NCBI GenBank assembly: GCA_945881845.1
Contig: CAMCVN010000002.1
Coordinates: forward strand, 81,947 to 124,832
Length of the DNA stretch: 42,886 bases
Direction of reading: 5' to 3'
Source of the DNA: Bifidobacterium breve
Lineage (GTDB): Bacteria > Actinomycetota > Thermoleophilia > Solirubrobacterales > Solirubrobacteraceae
Below, piece by piece: positions 7,918 to 15,576 of the stretch (position 1 is the stretch's first letter; each line of letters opens with the position of its first letter). Made by a program: the position numbers and the translations under genes. Under the pieces are notes generated by a model, which did no database searches, was not told the DNA's origin, and worked only from the letters and a program-made list of their open reading frames with translations.

Positions 7918-8745
7918 ATGATGGCGATGGCCGCAAAACAGCCGGAGCCGCCTCGTCGCAGCCACGACATGACAATTGAATTCGGAGAGACATCAGTAAT
8001 TAGTCGACTCATCGTCGGCCAACCGACGACGGTGCTGCTCCATGGCTGGTGCTGCAGGACTGGCGACTTCGCGGAGGTGATCAACGAGCTTGGGCCGGAG
8101 CATTCAATACTGGCGATCGACTGGCAGCAGCGGATGCGGATCCGCGGCAGCGACTGCTCGTTCGCCGGCCTCTGCGATGACATCGTCAACCTGCTCGTCG
8201 AGGCGAATCTTGAGCGGCCGCTCGTCTGCGGGCACAGTCTGGGTGGCAGTCTCGCGCTGCTTCTGGCCACCGATGAAAGGGTCGAACTTGGCGGCGTGCT
8301 GGCACTCGACTCGACTGTCCTGCTCGAAGAGGAGACGCGAGCCGTGCTGGACTATTGGATCGCCCAGCTGGAGCCACAAACCGCTGCTGACTTCTACGCG
8401 ACTTACCTAACCGATCGCTTCTTCAGGGCCGATGAGATCGGCGCTTTGAGCGAAGCGATCTTGAGCAACATGCAGGCCGTTGAGCTGGGCGAAGCCCGTG
8501 AGTTACTGCGTCAGGCGCTGGAGGTGGATTGGCCCGCCGTTGTGAGCTCGCTCCGCTGCCCTGTTCACTACGTGGCGTCATCAATCAACGAGCACTTCAC
8601 CGCCGCGAAGGTGGCGTCGCTATTGCCCGGAGCGGGCTATGAGCGGATTGACAGCGCTGGGCACTTCATGCACGTCTTCGAACCCGAGCGTGTAGCCCGC
8701 ATGATCGCTGGGTTGCAATCCGGCAGTTCGAGCTCTGCTGCCTGA
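7918..8745 (+). CDS. Alpha/beta hydrolase
   Basis: A protein of up to 275 residues with the alpha/beta-hydrolase fold: oxyanion segment 'VLLHGWCCRTGDF', nucleophile elbow 'CGHSLGGSLALLLA' (Ser in GHSLG) and a terminal catalytic His in 'IDSAGHFMHVFEPERV'. The start is ambiguous: three ATGs occur at 7918, 7921 and 7927, and another at 7969 in front of 'MTIEFGE'; domain alignment would tolerate the last. No signal peptide is present. Its stop overlaps the ATG of the next gene (TGATG), so the double glycosyltransferase-like protein is probably co-translated. The substrate is unknown; esterase, lactonase and C-C hydrolase activities are all possible. Confidence 0.82.
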   Translation: MMAMAAKQPEPPRRSHDMTIEFGETSVISRLIVGQPTTVLLHGWCCRTGDFAEVINELGPEHSILAIDWQQRMRIRGSDCSFAGLCDDIVNLLVEANLERPLVCGHSLGGSLALLLATDERVELGGVLALDSTVLLEEETRAVLDYWIAQLEPQTAADFYATYLTDRFFRADEIGALSEAILSNMQAVELGEARELLRQALEVDWPAVVSSLRCPVHYVASSINEHFTAAKVASLLPGAGYERIDSAGHFMHVFEPERVARMIAGLQSGSSSSAA

Positions 8746-10592
8746 TGCGGGCTGAGCCGAGAATCGTCTGCACAATCGCATCGAAGCGCTATCTACCCTT
8801 AGTGCGTGTGACTGCGCGCTCGTTCGCGCGCTGGCACCCGGGTGAGCGGATGGTCGTCCTGCTTGCCGATCGGCCCGGGTCGGCTGAACCGACGCCCGAC
8901 GAGCCGTTTGACCTCTTGACGCTGGACGAACTCTGCGACGCGCGGCCCGAGCTGCTTGAAGTGGCGGGCCGCTACGACGAACTGCAGTTCAGCTATGCGC
9001 TCACGCCGGTCTTGATCGCGCACCTGCTTGAGCGCGGATCCGATCAGGTTGTCTTCATCAAGCAGGAGAGTCTCGTGACCGGGCCGCTCGACCCGGTCTT
9101 CGCGCTTCTCGACGGTGGAGACTGGCTCGCGCTGACGCCGCACATGCTCAGCCCCGTGCCCGGAGACGACGCTGTTGAGCGCGAGCTCAACATTCTCCAG
9201 GGAGGCGTCTACAACGGCGGAATCATCGGCGCCCGCAACGATTCCAGAACCGAAGCGTTTCTCTCCTGGTGGTGGGCGCGTCTGCGGCTTCACTGCCGCT
9301 GGGATCTGGAGGCAGGCCTCCACTGGGAACAGCGCTGGCTGGACCTCGTTCCCAGCCTCTTCGGTGACATCGGAGTGGTGCGGAACCCAGGCTGCAACGT
9401 CGGCCACTGGAACGTCACCGAACGCCCGGTCGAGCTGCGCGACGACATCGCGTGGGTTGGCGAGGAGCGGGCAAGTTTGGTGAGGTTCAGCGGATTTGAT
9501 GCACAGAGCCCCCAGCGTCTGACGCGCTACAACGAGCGCGTTGAAGTCTCCGACCTTGGGGGAGTCGAGCTGCTGCTGGCCCAGTACCGCCAAGCACTGC
9601 TCGACGAGGGCTTTGAGGCAGCCTTGTTAGAGAGCTACGCGTTCGACGGTGACGTGGCGGAAACTCTTCCGCAGGGCGCTCCCGCAGAGACCCAGCACAT
9701 CGAGCACGCTGTTCTCAACCCGCCGGCGCCCTTAGAGCAGCCGACGGAGCAGGCGCTGGGGGTCGGCCCGGATCGCCCTCGAACGCTGCGCCGCCGCGCC
9801 TTCCGCCATCTCCGCTGCAGGTTTCCTCGAGGCACCGTTGTCTGCACCAACTACGACGACAAGTTCGAGTCGCGAGGGTTGGCGTTGCGTGACTCGCTTC
9901 ACAGCTGGCACCCCGAGCTGCCGCTTGTAGTTGAGCACGTCCCTTACGCCAGCTCGACCGAGTTGACGGGCGCGCTGAAGGCGCCTCTGATCGCACGTCT
10001 GCTGCGCAGCGGGTGGGACCAGGTCATCTACCTCGACGCCGACACATTCGTAACCGGGCCGCTCGACAATCTGCTCGAGTCAATCCGGGGAGGGGCTTCG
10101 GTCGTTCTGACACCCCACCTCAAAACGCCAAGTGGAGATTCCGCGGATGAGATCGGGCTGGAGATGCTGCTGTGCGCTGTAGGAACGCTCAACGCGGGCG
10201 CCGTTGCCGTCTCGTCGGCGCCGCAGGGCCTCGCGTTCGCTGATTGGTGGGCCGCGCGCACCGCCGCCCGTAGCGATGTCGATGTCGCGGCCGGAGTCGC
10301 CTACGACCAGCGCTGGCTCGACCTCGCTCCGGCCTTCTTCGATCAACTTGAGGTGCTCCGTGACCCCGGGCTCAACGTTGGTTACTGGAATTGGCTGCAC
10401 GGCGGCAGCCAGTTGTCCGCACACGACGGACAACTGCTGATCGATGGGGAGCAGGTGTCACTAATGCACTTCAGCGGTTTCGATCTTGATCGCCCAGATC
10501 TCGTTAGCCACTACACGCCGGATCTTCACATAAGTGATCTGGGCCCCGCGGGCGAAGCGATCTTCGAGCGCTACCGCTCGATGGTTGGTTGA
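8745..10592 (+). CDS. Tandem double glycosyltransferase-like protein, first domain degenerate
   Basis: A 615-residue protein made of two homologous halves (about residues 5-290 and 355-615). Each half follows the same order: 'CTIASKRYLPLVRVTARSF' / 'CTNYDDKFESRGLALRDS', a central 'LVTGPL' / 'FVTGPL' segment, 'NGGIIGARND' / 'NAGAVAVSSA', 'WEQRWLDLVPSLF' / 'YDQRWLDLAPAFF', 'NPGCNVGHWN' / 'DPGLNVGYWN', and 'RFSGFD' / 'HFSGFD'. This is a GT-A nucleotide-diphospho-sugar transferase fold related to GT8-like families. The second half keeps a DxD metal motif ('YLDADTFV', residues 429-436); in the first half the equivalent reads 'FIKQESLV' (104-111), so it has probably lost activity. No TM helix or signal peptide. 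Donor and acceptor sugars are unknown. Confidence 0.8.
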   Translation: MRAEPRIVCTIASKRYLPLVRVTARSFARWHPGERMVVLLADRPGSAEPTPDEPFDLLTLDELCDARPELLEVAGRYDELQFSYALTPVLIAHLLERGSDQVVFIKQESLVTGPLDPVFALLDGGDWLALTPHMLSPVPGDDAVERELNILQGGVYNGGIIGARNDSRTEAFLSWWWARLRLHCRWDLEAGLHWEQRWLDLVPSLFGDIGVVRNPGCNVGHWNVTERPVELRDDIAWVGEERASLVRFSGFDAQSPQRLTRYNERVEVSDLGGVELLLAQYRQALLDEGFEAALLESYAFDGDVAETLPQGAPAETQHIEHAVLNPPAPLEQPTEQALGVGPDRPRTLRRRAFRHLRCRFPRGTVVCTNYDDKFESRGLALRDSLHSWHPELPLVVEHVPYASSTELTGALKAPLIARLLRSGWDQVIYLDADTFVTGPLDNLLESIRGGASVVLTPHLKTPSGDSADEIGLEMLLCAVGTLNAGAVAVSSAPQGLAFADWWAARTAARSDVDVAAGVAYDQRWLDLAPAFFDQLEVLRDPGLNVGYWNWLHGGSQLSAHDGQLLIDGEQVSLMHFSGFDLDRPDLVSHYTPDLHISDLGPAGEAIFERYRSMVG

Positions 10593-10708
10593 CCGACGGC
10601 AGTCGCTACACGCTAATCCCGGACGCGGAGCGTTGGCCGCGCCGCTGTCTACACGAGGTTCGAACAGATCGGTTCTTGCCGCTCTTGGCGACGATCGAGC
10701 GGCAGCTA

Positions 10709-12241
10709 TTACGGCGCTGAAGGCGGGGGAGAGAACGGGCAAGCGAGGTCAACCGCCGGAAGCGAACCGGTGACGAGGAAGTTCGCGATCGGCGTGTCCA
10801 CGCAAGTCGACTGGCTGAGCCCGAAGGTTCCGTGAATTCCTCCGACCAAGGTGATCGCTCGCATCGTCGGGTAGGTGCGCGCCATGTTCACTGCCCACTG
10901 GTAGGGCGTCTCGCCATCACGGGTCGTGTTGGAGATGATGCCTGGGATCGGCGGGCCGAATCGTTTTGGCCGCGGAACCGCGCTAGGCCGCGCGCCCCCG
11001 TATCCGTTACAGGTGGTGAGGTAATCGACGCCGAGCGAGCCACCATAGATCGGACCTTCTTTAGTGATCCAGCGGAGACGATCCTGCTGGCGCGAGTTTG
11101 AGGTTCGATCGGCGAAGTCCTGGCAGACGACCGCCGACCAATGACTTCCAGCGGTGCCGGTAGTGGGGCTGCGCAAGTCGGGTGCGGCAAGGGCTTTGCG
11201 CGCGGCGACCTTCTCGCTGTTTGAGCCGAAAAGCGCGTTCCACGAATAGGTGACGGCCTGCTTGGCCTGCGCCCAGCTCTGGTCGCCGGTTACCGGGTAG
11301 AAGTCAACGTCGTCGTTGAGCACGTCGAGCAGATCCCAGCGCGTGTAGCGCTTGTTCCCCTCTAGTGCAATCGTGCGCTTGTTCAGCTGCGCCATCACCT
11401 GATCAAACTTCGACTTCAGGCCGTTTGCCAAGAGGAAGAAGCCGATCGAGTGGTCAGGGGCCACCGCGCCGGCGCTGATTCCGTAGAGCGTGCCCTGTGG
11501 ATCCATGTTGCCGTCGAAGACCATTCCACGGACGCGGTTTGGGAAAAGCTGGGCGTAGGTGGAGCCGAGCAGCGTGCCGTACGAGATCCCCCAGTAGGTG
11601 ATCTTGCTGTCGCCGACCGCGGCGCGCATAGCGTCGAGGTCGTAGGCCCCGTCGACGCTGCCGCCGTTCTCGACCAAGCTTCGGTTCGCCTTAAAGCAGA
11701 GCGAGTTGTAATGAGAAACCTGCTTCTGCCGCGCGGCAAGAACCTTGCGCCAGTCAACCGATCCTGTAACCGGGCGTGTGGGCTTTGGGATGTTGCAGCC
11801 GCGCCCCGAGAGAGCGGGTGTTGAAGCGCCGATGCCACGCGGGTCGTAGCTGACGAAATCAAACGCTTCTCGAACCTCCAGCGGTAGCAAGAAGACCATC
11901 TCCGATAGTCCAACGCCCGTCTGGCCGGGGCCTCCAGGGTTCATGAACAGCGTTCCTTTTCGCTGCGCTGGAGTGCCGCTCGCCGGCAGCTTCACGACCG
12001 CCAGCTTCACCTTCTTGCCGTTCGGCTGGCTGCGGTCAAGCGGGCGCGTGAGGGTGGCGCAATCAAAGCCCGGAAGAGCCCATCCATCGACCTGCTTCCA
12101 GCGATCGAACTGCGGCTTGCTGCAGGACTGCCAGTTCAGCGCTGCGGCCGACGACGGGCCAGCATGCGCACAAACCGCAGCGGCGGCGATCACGACCGTG
12201 AAGATCAGTTTCGCATGCCGGGAAGCGAGTACCGAAGGCAT
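10709..12241 (-). CDS. Secreted alpha/beta hydrolase of the tripeptidyl-aminopeptidase (S33-like) type
   Basis: A 510-residue exported enzyme. The N terminus is a signal peptide ('AKLIFTVVIAAAAVCAHAG'). The oxyanion region 'LFMNPGGPGQTGVGLSEM', the segment 'FVSYDPRGIGAST' and the nucleophile elbow 'YWGISYGTLLGSTYAQLFP' (Ser in GISYG) are diagnostic of the Streptomyces tripeptidyl aminopeptidase / SCO-type proteases. A C-terminal TAP-like domain carries the probable catalytic His in 'LVGGIHGTFG'. Cys residues in the C-terminal part may form disulfides. It would trim peptides outside the cell or act as an exported esterase. It is convergent with the glycosyltransferase-like gene. Confidence 0.88.
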   Translation of the reverse strand: MPSVLASRHAKLIFTVVIAAAAVCAHAGPSSAAALNWQSCSKPQFDRWKQVDGWALPGFDCATLTRPLDRSQPNGKKVKLAVVKLPASGTPAQRKGTLFMNPGGPGQTGVGLSEMVFLLPLEVREAFDFVSYDPRGIGASTPALSGRGCNIPKPTRPVTGSVDWRKVLAARQKQVSHYNSLCFKANRSLVENGGSVDGAYDLDAMRAAVGDSKITYWGISYGTLLGSTYAQLFPNRVRGMVFDGNMDPQGTLYGISAGAVAPDHSIGFFLLANGLKSKFDQVMAQLNKRTIALEGNKRYTRWDLLDVLNDDVDFYPVTGDQSWAQAKQAVTYSWNALFGSNSEKVAARKALAAPDLRSPTTGTAGSHWSAVVCQDFADRTSNSRQQDRLRWITKEGPIYGGSLGVDYLTTCNGYGGARPSAVPRPKRFGPPIPGIISNTTRDGETPYQWAVNMARTYPTMRAITLVGGIHGTFGLSQSTCVDTPIANFLVTGSLPAVDLACPFSPPPSAP

Positions 12242-12351
12242 ACGGTAAGTGTGACACGTGGCCGCGGCTGGAGCGGCGCTAGCGCAAAGCGAAGCGGGGA
12301 TTGCTGCTGCTCGCTCGCTTCAGTTGCGCCGGCCTCGAGTAATCTGGGCAG

Positions 12352-12699
12352 ATGGAAAACGCTTCGCCGGTGTCGGTCCATGCGATAGAGGAGTTTCGGC
12401 TCAGCGACGCTCTCGTGCGGTTCCAGGGCGGCGATCAGGTTCCGCTCTCGCTCTTCGTCGCCGAGTACCCACTTGGCGACGGGCCTCCTCTACACATCCA
12501 TCCGTACGCTGAGCTCTTCCTCGTCGAACGCGGTGCGGTGAAGTTCACAGCTGGCGATGAAGAGACCGAGATCAGCGCCGGCAACATCGTCGTCGTTGAC
12601 GCTGAAACCAAACACAGGTTTGAGGGCGCGAGCGATGAGCTGAGCCGCGTCGTTAGCGTCCACCCGTCAGCTGAGGTCGTTCAAGAGAACCTGAGCTGA
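12352..12699 (+). CDS. Small cupin-domain protein
   Basis: A 115-residue single-domain cupin. Motif 1 is 'GPPLHIHPYAELFLVERGAV' with two His and a Glu as metal ligands, and motif 2 is 'ISAGNIVVVDAETKHRFEG' with the final His. Such proteins bind a divalent metal and act as isomerases, dioxygenases or ligand sensors; the reaction cannot be inferred. The ATG at 12352 is preceded by a weak ribosome site. The gene ends 4 nt before the outermost tRNA-Thr fragment, so it marks the host flank of the tRNA-anchored array. Confidence 0.85.
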   Translation: MENASPVSVHAIEEFRLSDALVRFQGGDQVPLSLFVAEYPLGDGPPLHIHPYAELFLVERGAVKFTAGDEETEISAGNIVVVDAETKHRFEGASDELSRVVSVHPSAEVVQENLS

Positions 12700-12703
12700 A
12701 GCG

Positions 12704-12739
12704 AGCCGGAGAGGGGATTCGAACCCCTGACCCCCTGTT
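12704..12739 (-). repeat. Truncated tRNA-Thr 3' half, copy F1 (outer end of array)
   Basis: 36 bp identical to the 3' part of the intact tRNA-Thr at 21661-21734 (discriminator base, acceptor 3' strand, T arm, variable loop, anticodon 3' strand). Identity stops inside the anticodon loop; beyond it, to 12755, only a weak resemblance (GAGCAC-like) remains. It cannot fold as a tRNA. Its orientation equals that of the intact gene, as expected for the distal attachment site of an island inserted at a tRNA 3' end. Confidence 0.85.
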
Positions 12740-13053
12740 AAAGGGCAAGTGCTCTCCGGTCTTCGGACTAGGAATGAAGACCGACGAATGCGAGGCTTGC
12801 TCGCGCGTGGAGGCTGTTTACGCTAGACGGAACAAGGTTAGATTGGACTTCAATCGTGTACTTAGCGCTCGACTTGGGTCCTGAATGGGTCGCATTTCGC
12901 CCGCCGACTACCAGCGCCTCTCCCAGCAAGCGGCATACCGGTGCCGCCCTTCCTACCCGTACCCCTTTGGTAAACCTGACCGGCGCTAGGCGGAGCATTG
13001 CGCGTAATCGCGTCGGCCCGTGCCACCCGTGGGCTCGAAGGTCGTTACGAGGG
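12740..13053. other. Gene-poor stretch inside the tRNA-Thr array
   Basis: No reading frame here has a recognisable domain or ribosome site on either strand. A 34-codon frame from the ATG at 12884 has Pro/Tyr/Arg-rich content and no support. The segment lies between the outer tRNA fragment F1 and the small Nif11-like gene and may be decayed cargo. Confidence 0.5.
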
Positions 13054-13281
13054 CTACCCGGCTGGTCTACGACTCCGATCCCTGTCCATCATGGAACTAC
13101 GCAAGTCACCGCTGCTGAAGTCCAGTCCCCCCGCTTCGGGGAATTCTGAGTCGGGTCCTGGCTTTTCGATTCCGTGGGCGTCGAGGATTGCGTTGCGTTC
13201 GCGTGGGGTTTTTGCGTTCCCTAGTTCCTCAGCGAGGGCTGGGTTGTCTTTCAGGGCCATAATTAGTGGATCAAAACTCAT
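13054..13281 (-). CDS. Small protein with Nif11-like N terminus
   Basis: A 75-residue ORF preceded by a good ribosome site (GGAG, 7 nt before the ATG on the minus strand). The N-terminal half 'LIMALKDNPALAEELGNAKT' continuing 'PRERNAILDAHGI' resembles Nif11-type helical leaders (a short helix with D-P/N-P-x-L, then a Pro-x-E turn and a helix ending in G-I/G-F), which often precede RiPP core peptides. The C-terminal half is Gly/Asp/Ser/Arg-rich and has no Cys, so a lanthipeptide core is unlikely. No RiPP-modifying enzyme or transporter is visible. The gene sits in the outermost block of the tRNA-Thr array. That it is a gene is moderately likely; the family is tentative. Confidence 0.45.
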   Translation of the reverse strand: MSFDPLIMALKDNPALAEELGNAKTPRERNAILDAHGIEKPGPDSEFPEAGGLDFSSGDLRSSMMDRDRSRRPAG

Positions 13282-13513
13282 CGGTTAGCTCCATTCGGCG
13301 TTTGATTACGGGAATCTTCCGCCGACGCACCATCGGCAGGCAAGGACAGACACGATGAGACCCATCGCCGCCGAGCCGCGCCAACCCTCAGCCGCAGGCA
13401 ACCCGCCCCGCAGCACCTAAGAGGGTTAGCGGCTAGACAATCCTGCCGTGGGATCGCGGTCCGAGCCAGCGCGTTCGGTCTGCCGTCCTAAGGCGGCGTG
13501 CCGCGGCTTGGTG

Positions 13514-14416
13514 CTAGTTGGCGCAGCCTCGGCCGTCGAGGACTCCGTTGGGCGTGACCGTGGAACAGCCGGTCGCGTTGGTCAGGGTCGCGTTGGTCAA
13601 GGTCGCGTTGGCCAGGGTCGCGTTCATCACTATCGCGGAGGTCAGGTTCGCGGCGTACAGTCTCGCGCCGGTCAAGTTCGCCGAGGTCAGGTCCGCGGCG
13701 TACAGTTTCGCGTAGGTCAGGTTCGCGGAGGTCAGGGTCGCGTTGATCAGGTTCGCGCCGGTCAGGTCCGCGTAGGTCATGGTCGCGCCGGTCAGGATCG
13801 CCTCGGTTAGGGTCGCGTACATCAGGTTCGCGTAGCTCAGTCTCGCGCCGGTCAGGTTCGCGGAGGTTAGGGCCGCGTTGATCAGGTCCGCGTTGGTCAT
13901 GGTCGTCTTGCTCAGGTTCGCGCCGGTCAGGTCCGCGTAGGTCATGGTCGCGCCGGTCAGGATCGCCTTGGTTAGGGTCGCGTACATCAGGTTCGCGTAG
14001 CTCAGTCTCGCGCCCGTCAGGTTCGCGGAGGTCAGGGTCGCGTTGATCAGGTCCGCGTTGGTCATCGTCGCCTTGCTCAGGTTCGCGCCGGTCAGGTTCG
14101 CTTTCGTGAGGATGGCGCCGGCCAGGTTCGCGCCTTTGAGCTTGGCTCCCTGCAGGTTCGCTCCCCGCAGGTCAGCTTTGCGTAGGTCGGCGTAACGCAG
14201 ATCAGCTCCGCGTAGATCGGCTTTGCTTAGGTTGATGGATCGCAGCACGCTGCGATCCATCACAGCGCCGCGAAGCTTTTGGCCGCGCAGATCTTTGTAT
14301 GAGCAGTTCGTTTTTGCTTTGATCACGCAGCCTTTGACTGTGCGCGCCTGCGCTGAGCCAGCGAGCAGCGCGACCGATAGAAGCGACAGAGCAAAGACCT
14401 TCGGAAATGAACGCAT
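13514..14416 (-). CDS. Exported pentapeptide-repeat protein (paralogue 1)
   Basis: A 300-residue protein. The ATG at 14416 gives a signal peptide 'MRSFPKVFALSLLSVALLAG' followed by SAQA cleavage, shared by all five paralogues; the longer open frame runs through the tRNA fragment. After a short Cys pair (GCVIKAKTNC) come about 45 pentapeptides of the A(D/N)LxX type, predicting a long quadrilateral beta-helix. The C-terminal cap 'GCSTVTPNGVLDGRGCAN' with two Cys is also shared. The middle contains a tandem 165-bp duplication (11 pentapeptides; 13761-13925 and 13926-14090). It lacks the His-rich start and the KKKG loop seen in the other four. Cytoplasmic pentapeptide proteins such as MfpA mimic DNA, but this one is exported and its role is unknown. 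Confidence 0.88.
   Translation of the reverse strand: MRSFPKVFALSLLSVALLAGSAQARTVKGCVIKAKTNCSYKDLRGQKLRGAVMDRSVLRSINLSKADLRGADLRYADLRKADLRGANLQGAKLKGANLAGAILTKANLTGANLSKATMTNADLINATLTSANLTGARLSYANLMYATLTKAILTGATMTYADLTGANLSKTTMTNADLINAALTSANLTGARLSYANLMYATLTEAILTGATMTYADLTGANLINATLTSANLTYAKLYAADLTSANLTGARLYAANLTSAIVMNATLANATLTNATLTNATGCSTVTPNGVLDGRGCAN
13761..14090 (-). repeat. Tandem 165-bp duplication within pentapeptide gene
   Basis: Positions 13761-13925 and 13926-14090 are two adjacent copies with only a few substitutions. The length is exactly 11 pentapeptides (55 codons), so the reading frame and the helix register are preserved. This indicates recent expansion by unequal exchange. 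Confidence 0.85.
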
Positions 14417-14490
14417 TGCGGCAAGGTACTGGTTCCGTTCGACACGTGCGCCGGGCCAGCGCGCCCGGCCTGCCGTCGCGATCCGATTGC

Positions 14491-14529
14491 TGACACTTTG
14501 CTGACACCCCCCCGATTCTGGGGTGTCAG
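14491..14529. repeat. Triple TGACAC motif with hairpin beside tRNA fragment F2
   Basis: Two direct TGACAC copies 11 nt apart (14491, 14502) and one inverted copy (14523-14528). The second and third form a perfect 10-bp inverted repeat, CTGACACCCC (14501-14510) with GGGGTGTCAG (14520-14529). It lies 17 nt from F2. No U-tract follows on either strand, so it is not a classical terminator. Arm-type recombinase sites or an operator are possible (inference). Confidence 0.6.
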
Positions 14530-14545
14530 ATTCGCGTAGACGTAG

Positions 14546-14584
14546 AGCCGGAGAGGGGATTCGAACCCCTGACCCCCTGTTTAC
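14546..14584 (-). repeat. Truncated tRNA-Thr 3' half, copy F2
   Basis: 39 bp identical to the 3' half of the tRNA-Thr at 21661-21734, ending in the anticodon loop (CTGTTTAC on the plus strand, then one mismatch). Same orientation as the intact gene. It separates pentapeptide paralogues 1 and 2 and is followed on its left by the conserved cassette flank with the TGACAC motifs. Confidence 0.9.
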
Positions 14585-14651
14585 GAGGCTCTTCAATACA
14601 GGTTTGCGTGGGGGCCCAGCAGGAAAAGTTTGGCGTGTTGCGGTGCTGGTG

Positions 14652-15509
14652 CTAGTTCGTGCAGCCCTTGCCGTTGAGGATCCCGACGGGTGTGATTGTC
14701 GAGCAGCCCCGAGAACCAGCGAACTTTGCGTCGCCTAGGGTCGCGCCGCTCAGGTTCACGAAGAGTAGGTTTGCGTTAGCGAAGTTCGCGCCGCTGCACC
14801 CAGTTCCTCGGCACGAAAGTTCCGCGCCTATCAGGCTCACGGCTGTCAGGTCTGCGTACGACAGGTCCGCGCCGATCAGGACCGCGCCGGAGAGGTTGGC
14901 GTATGACGCGTTCGCGCCGCCCAGGTTCGCGGCGGCCAGGTAGGCCTCAACTAGGTTCGCGCCGTCGAGGAGCGACTGGCCTAGGTCTACCCAGGGCCCA
15001 AACACGGCGGCTAGGTTCGCGCCGGTCAGGGTCGCGCCGTGAAGGTTGGCGCGGGTCAGCTTCGCTTTAACTAGGTTCGTGCCGCTCAGGTTCGCGCCGG
15101 CTAGGTTCGTGTCTCCCAGGTTCGCGCCGGCTAGGTTCGCGCCTTGGCAGTTTGGTGTGCAGGAAGGGGTTTGTGATGTGCGCGTGCCCTTTTTCTTTGG
15201 TGCGGTGTAGTGGTGAAGTTTTGCGCCTTTGAGGTTCGCTCCGCGCAGGTCGGCTCCCCGCAGGTCGGCCTTGCGCAGGTCGGCGTAGCGCAGGTCGGCT
15301 CCGCGTAGGTTTGCTTTGCGAAGGTTGATGTGATGAAGCACGCTGTGATGCAACACAGCGCCGCGTAGATCTTTGCCGCTCAGGTTCTTGTGATGGCAGC
15401 TCGTGTGGTGCTTGATCTTGCAGCCGTTGACGGTGCGCGCCTGAGCTGAGCCAGCGAGCAGCGCAACCGACAGAAGCGACAGACAGAAAACCTTCGCAAA
15501 AGAACGCAT
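14652..15509 (-). CDS. Exported pentapeptide-repeat protein (paralogue 2)
   Basis: A 285-residue paralogue of the exported pentapeptide family. Signal peptide 'MRSFAKVFCLSLLSVALLAG', then a His/Cys-rich start ('KHHTSCHHKNL', 'LHHSVLHHINLR'), about six A(D/N)L repeats, an interrupting basic loop ('LHHYTAPKKKGTRTSQTPSC' with CxxxC), a second block of about 25 repeats including an inserted 'GTGCSG' turn, and the C-terminal two-Cys cap 'GCSTITPVGILNGKGCTN'. No strong ribosome site; a TATCTT box lies 7 nt before the ATG, so leaderless transcription is possible. The stop lies 67 nt from tRNA fragment F2. It is separated from paralogue 3 by only 67 nt with no tRNA fragment between them. Confidence 0.88.
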   Translation of the reverse strand: MRSFAKVFCLSLLSVALLAGSAQARTVNGCKIKHHTSCHHKNLSGKDLRGAVLHHSVLHHINLRKANLRGADLRYADLRKADLRGADLRGANLKGAKLHHYTAPKKKGTRTSQTPSCTPNCQGANLAGANLGDTNLAGANLSGTNLVKAKLTRANLHGATLTGANLAAVFGPWVDLGQSLLDGANLVEAYLAAANLGGANASYANLSGAVLIGADLSYADLTAVSLIGAELSCRGTGCSGANFANANLLFVNLSGATLGDAKFAGSRGCSTITPVGILNGKGCTN

Positions 15510-15576
15510 CGCGGAAAGATACGAAATACGGCGGGCAGGTGCGTAGGTAGTGACTAGGGGTGTTGCGGGGTTGGTG

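Noticed and set aside
12884-12988. Small plus-strand ORF MGRISPADYQRL..
   Set aside because: 34 codons without ribosome site or recognisable family; likely chance.
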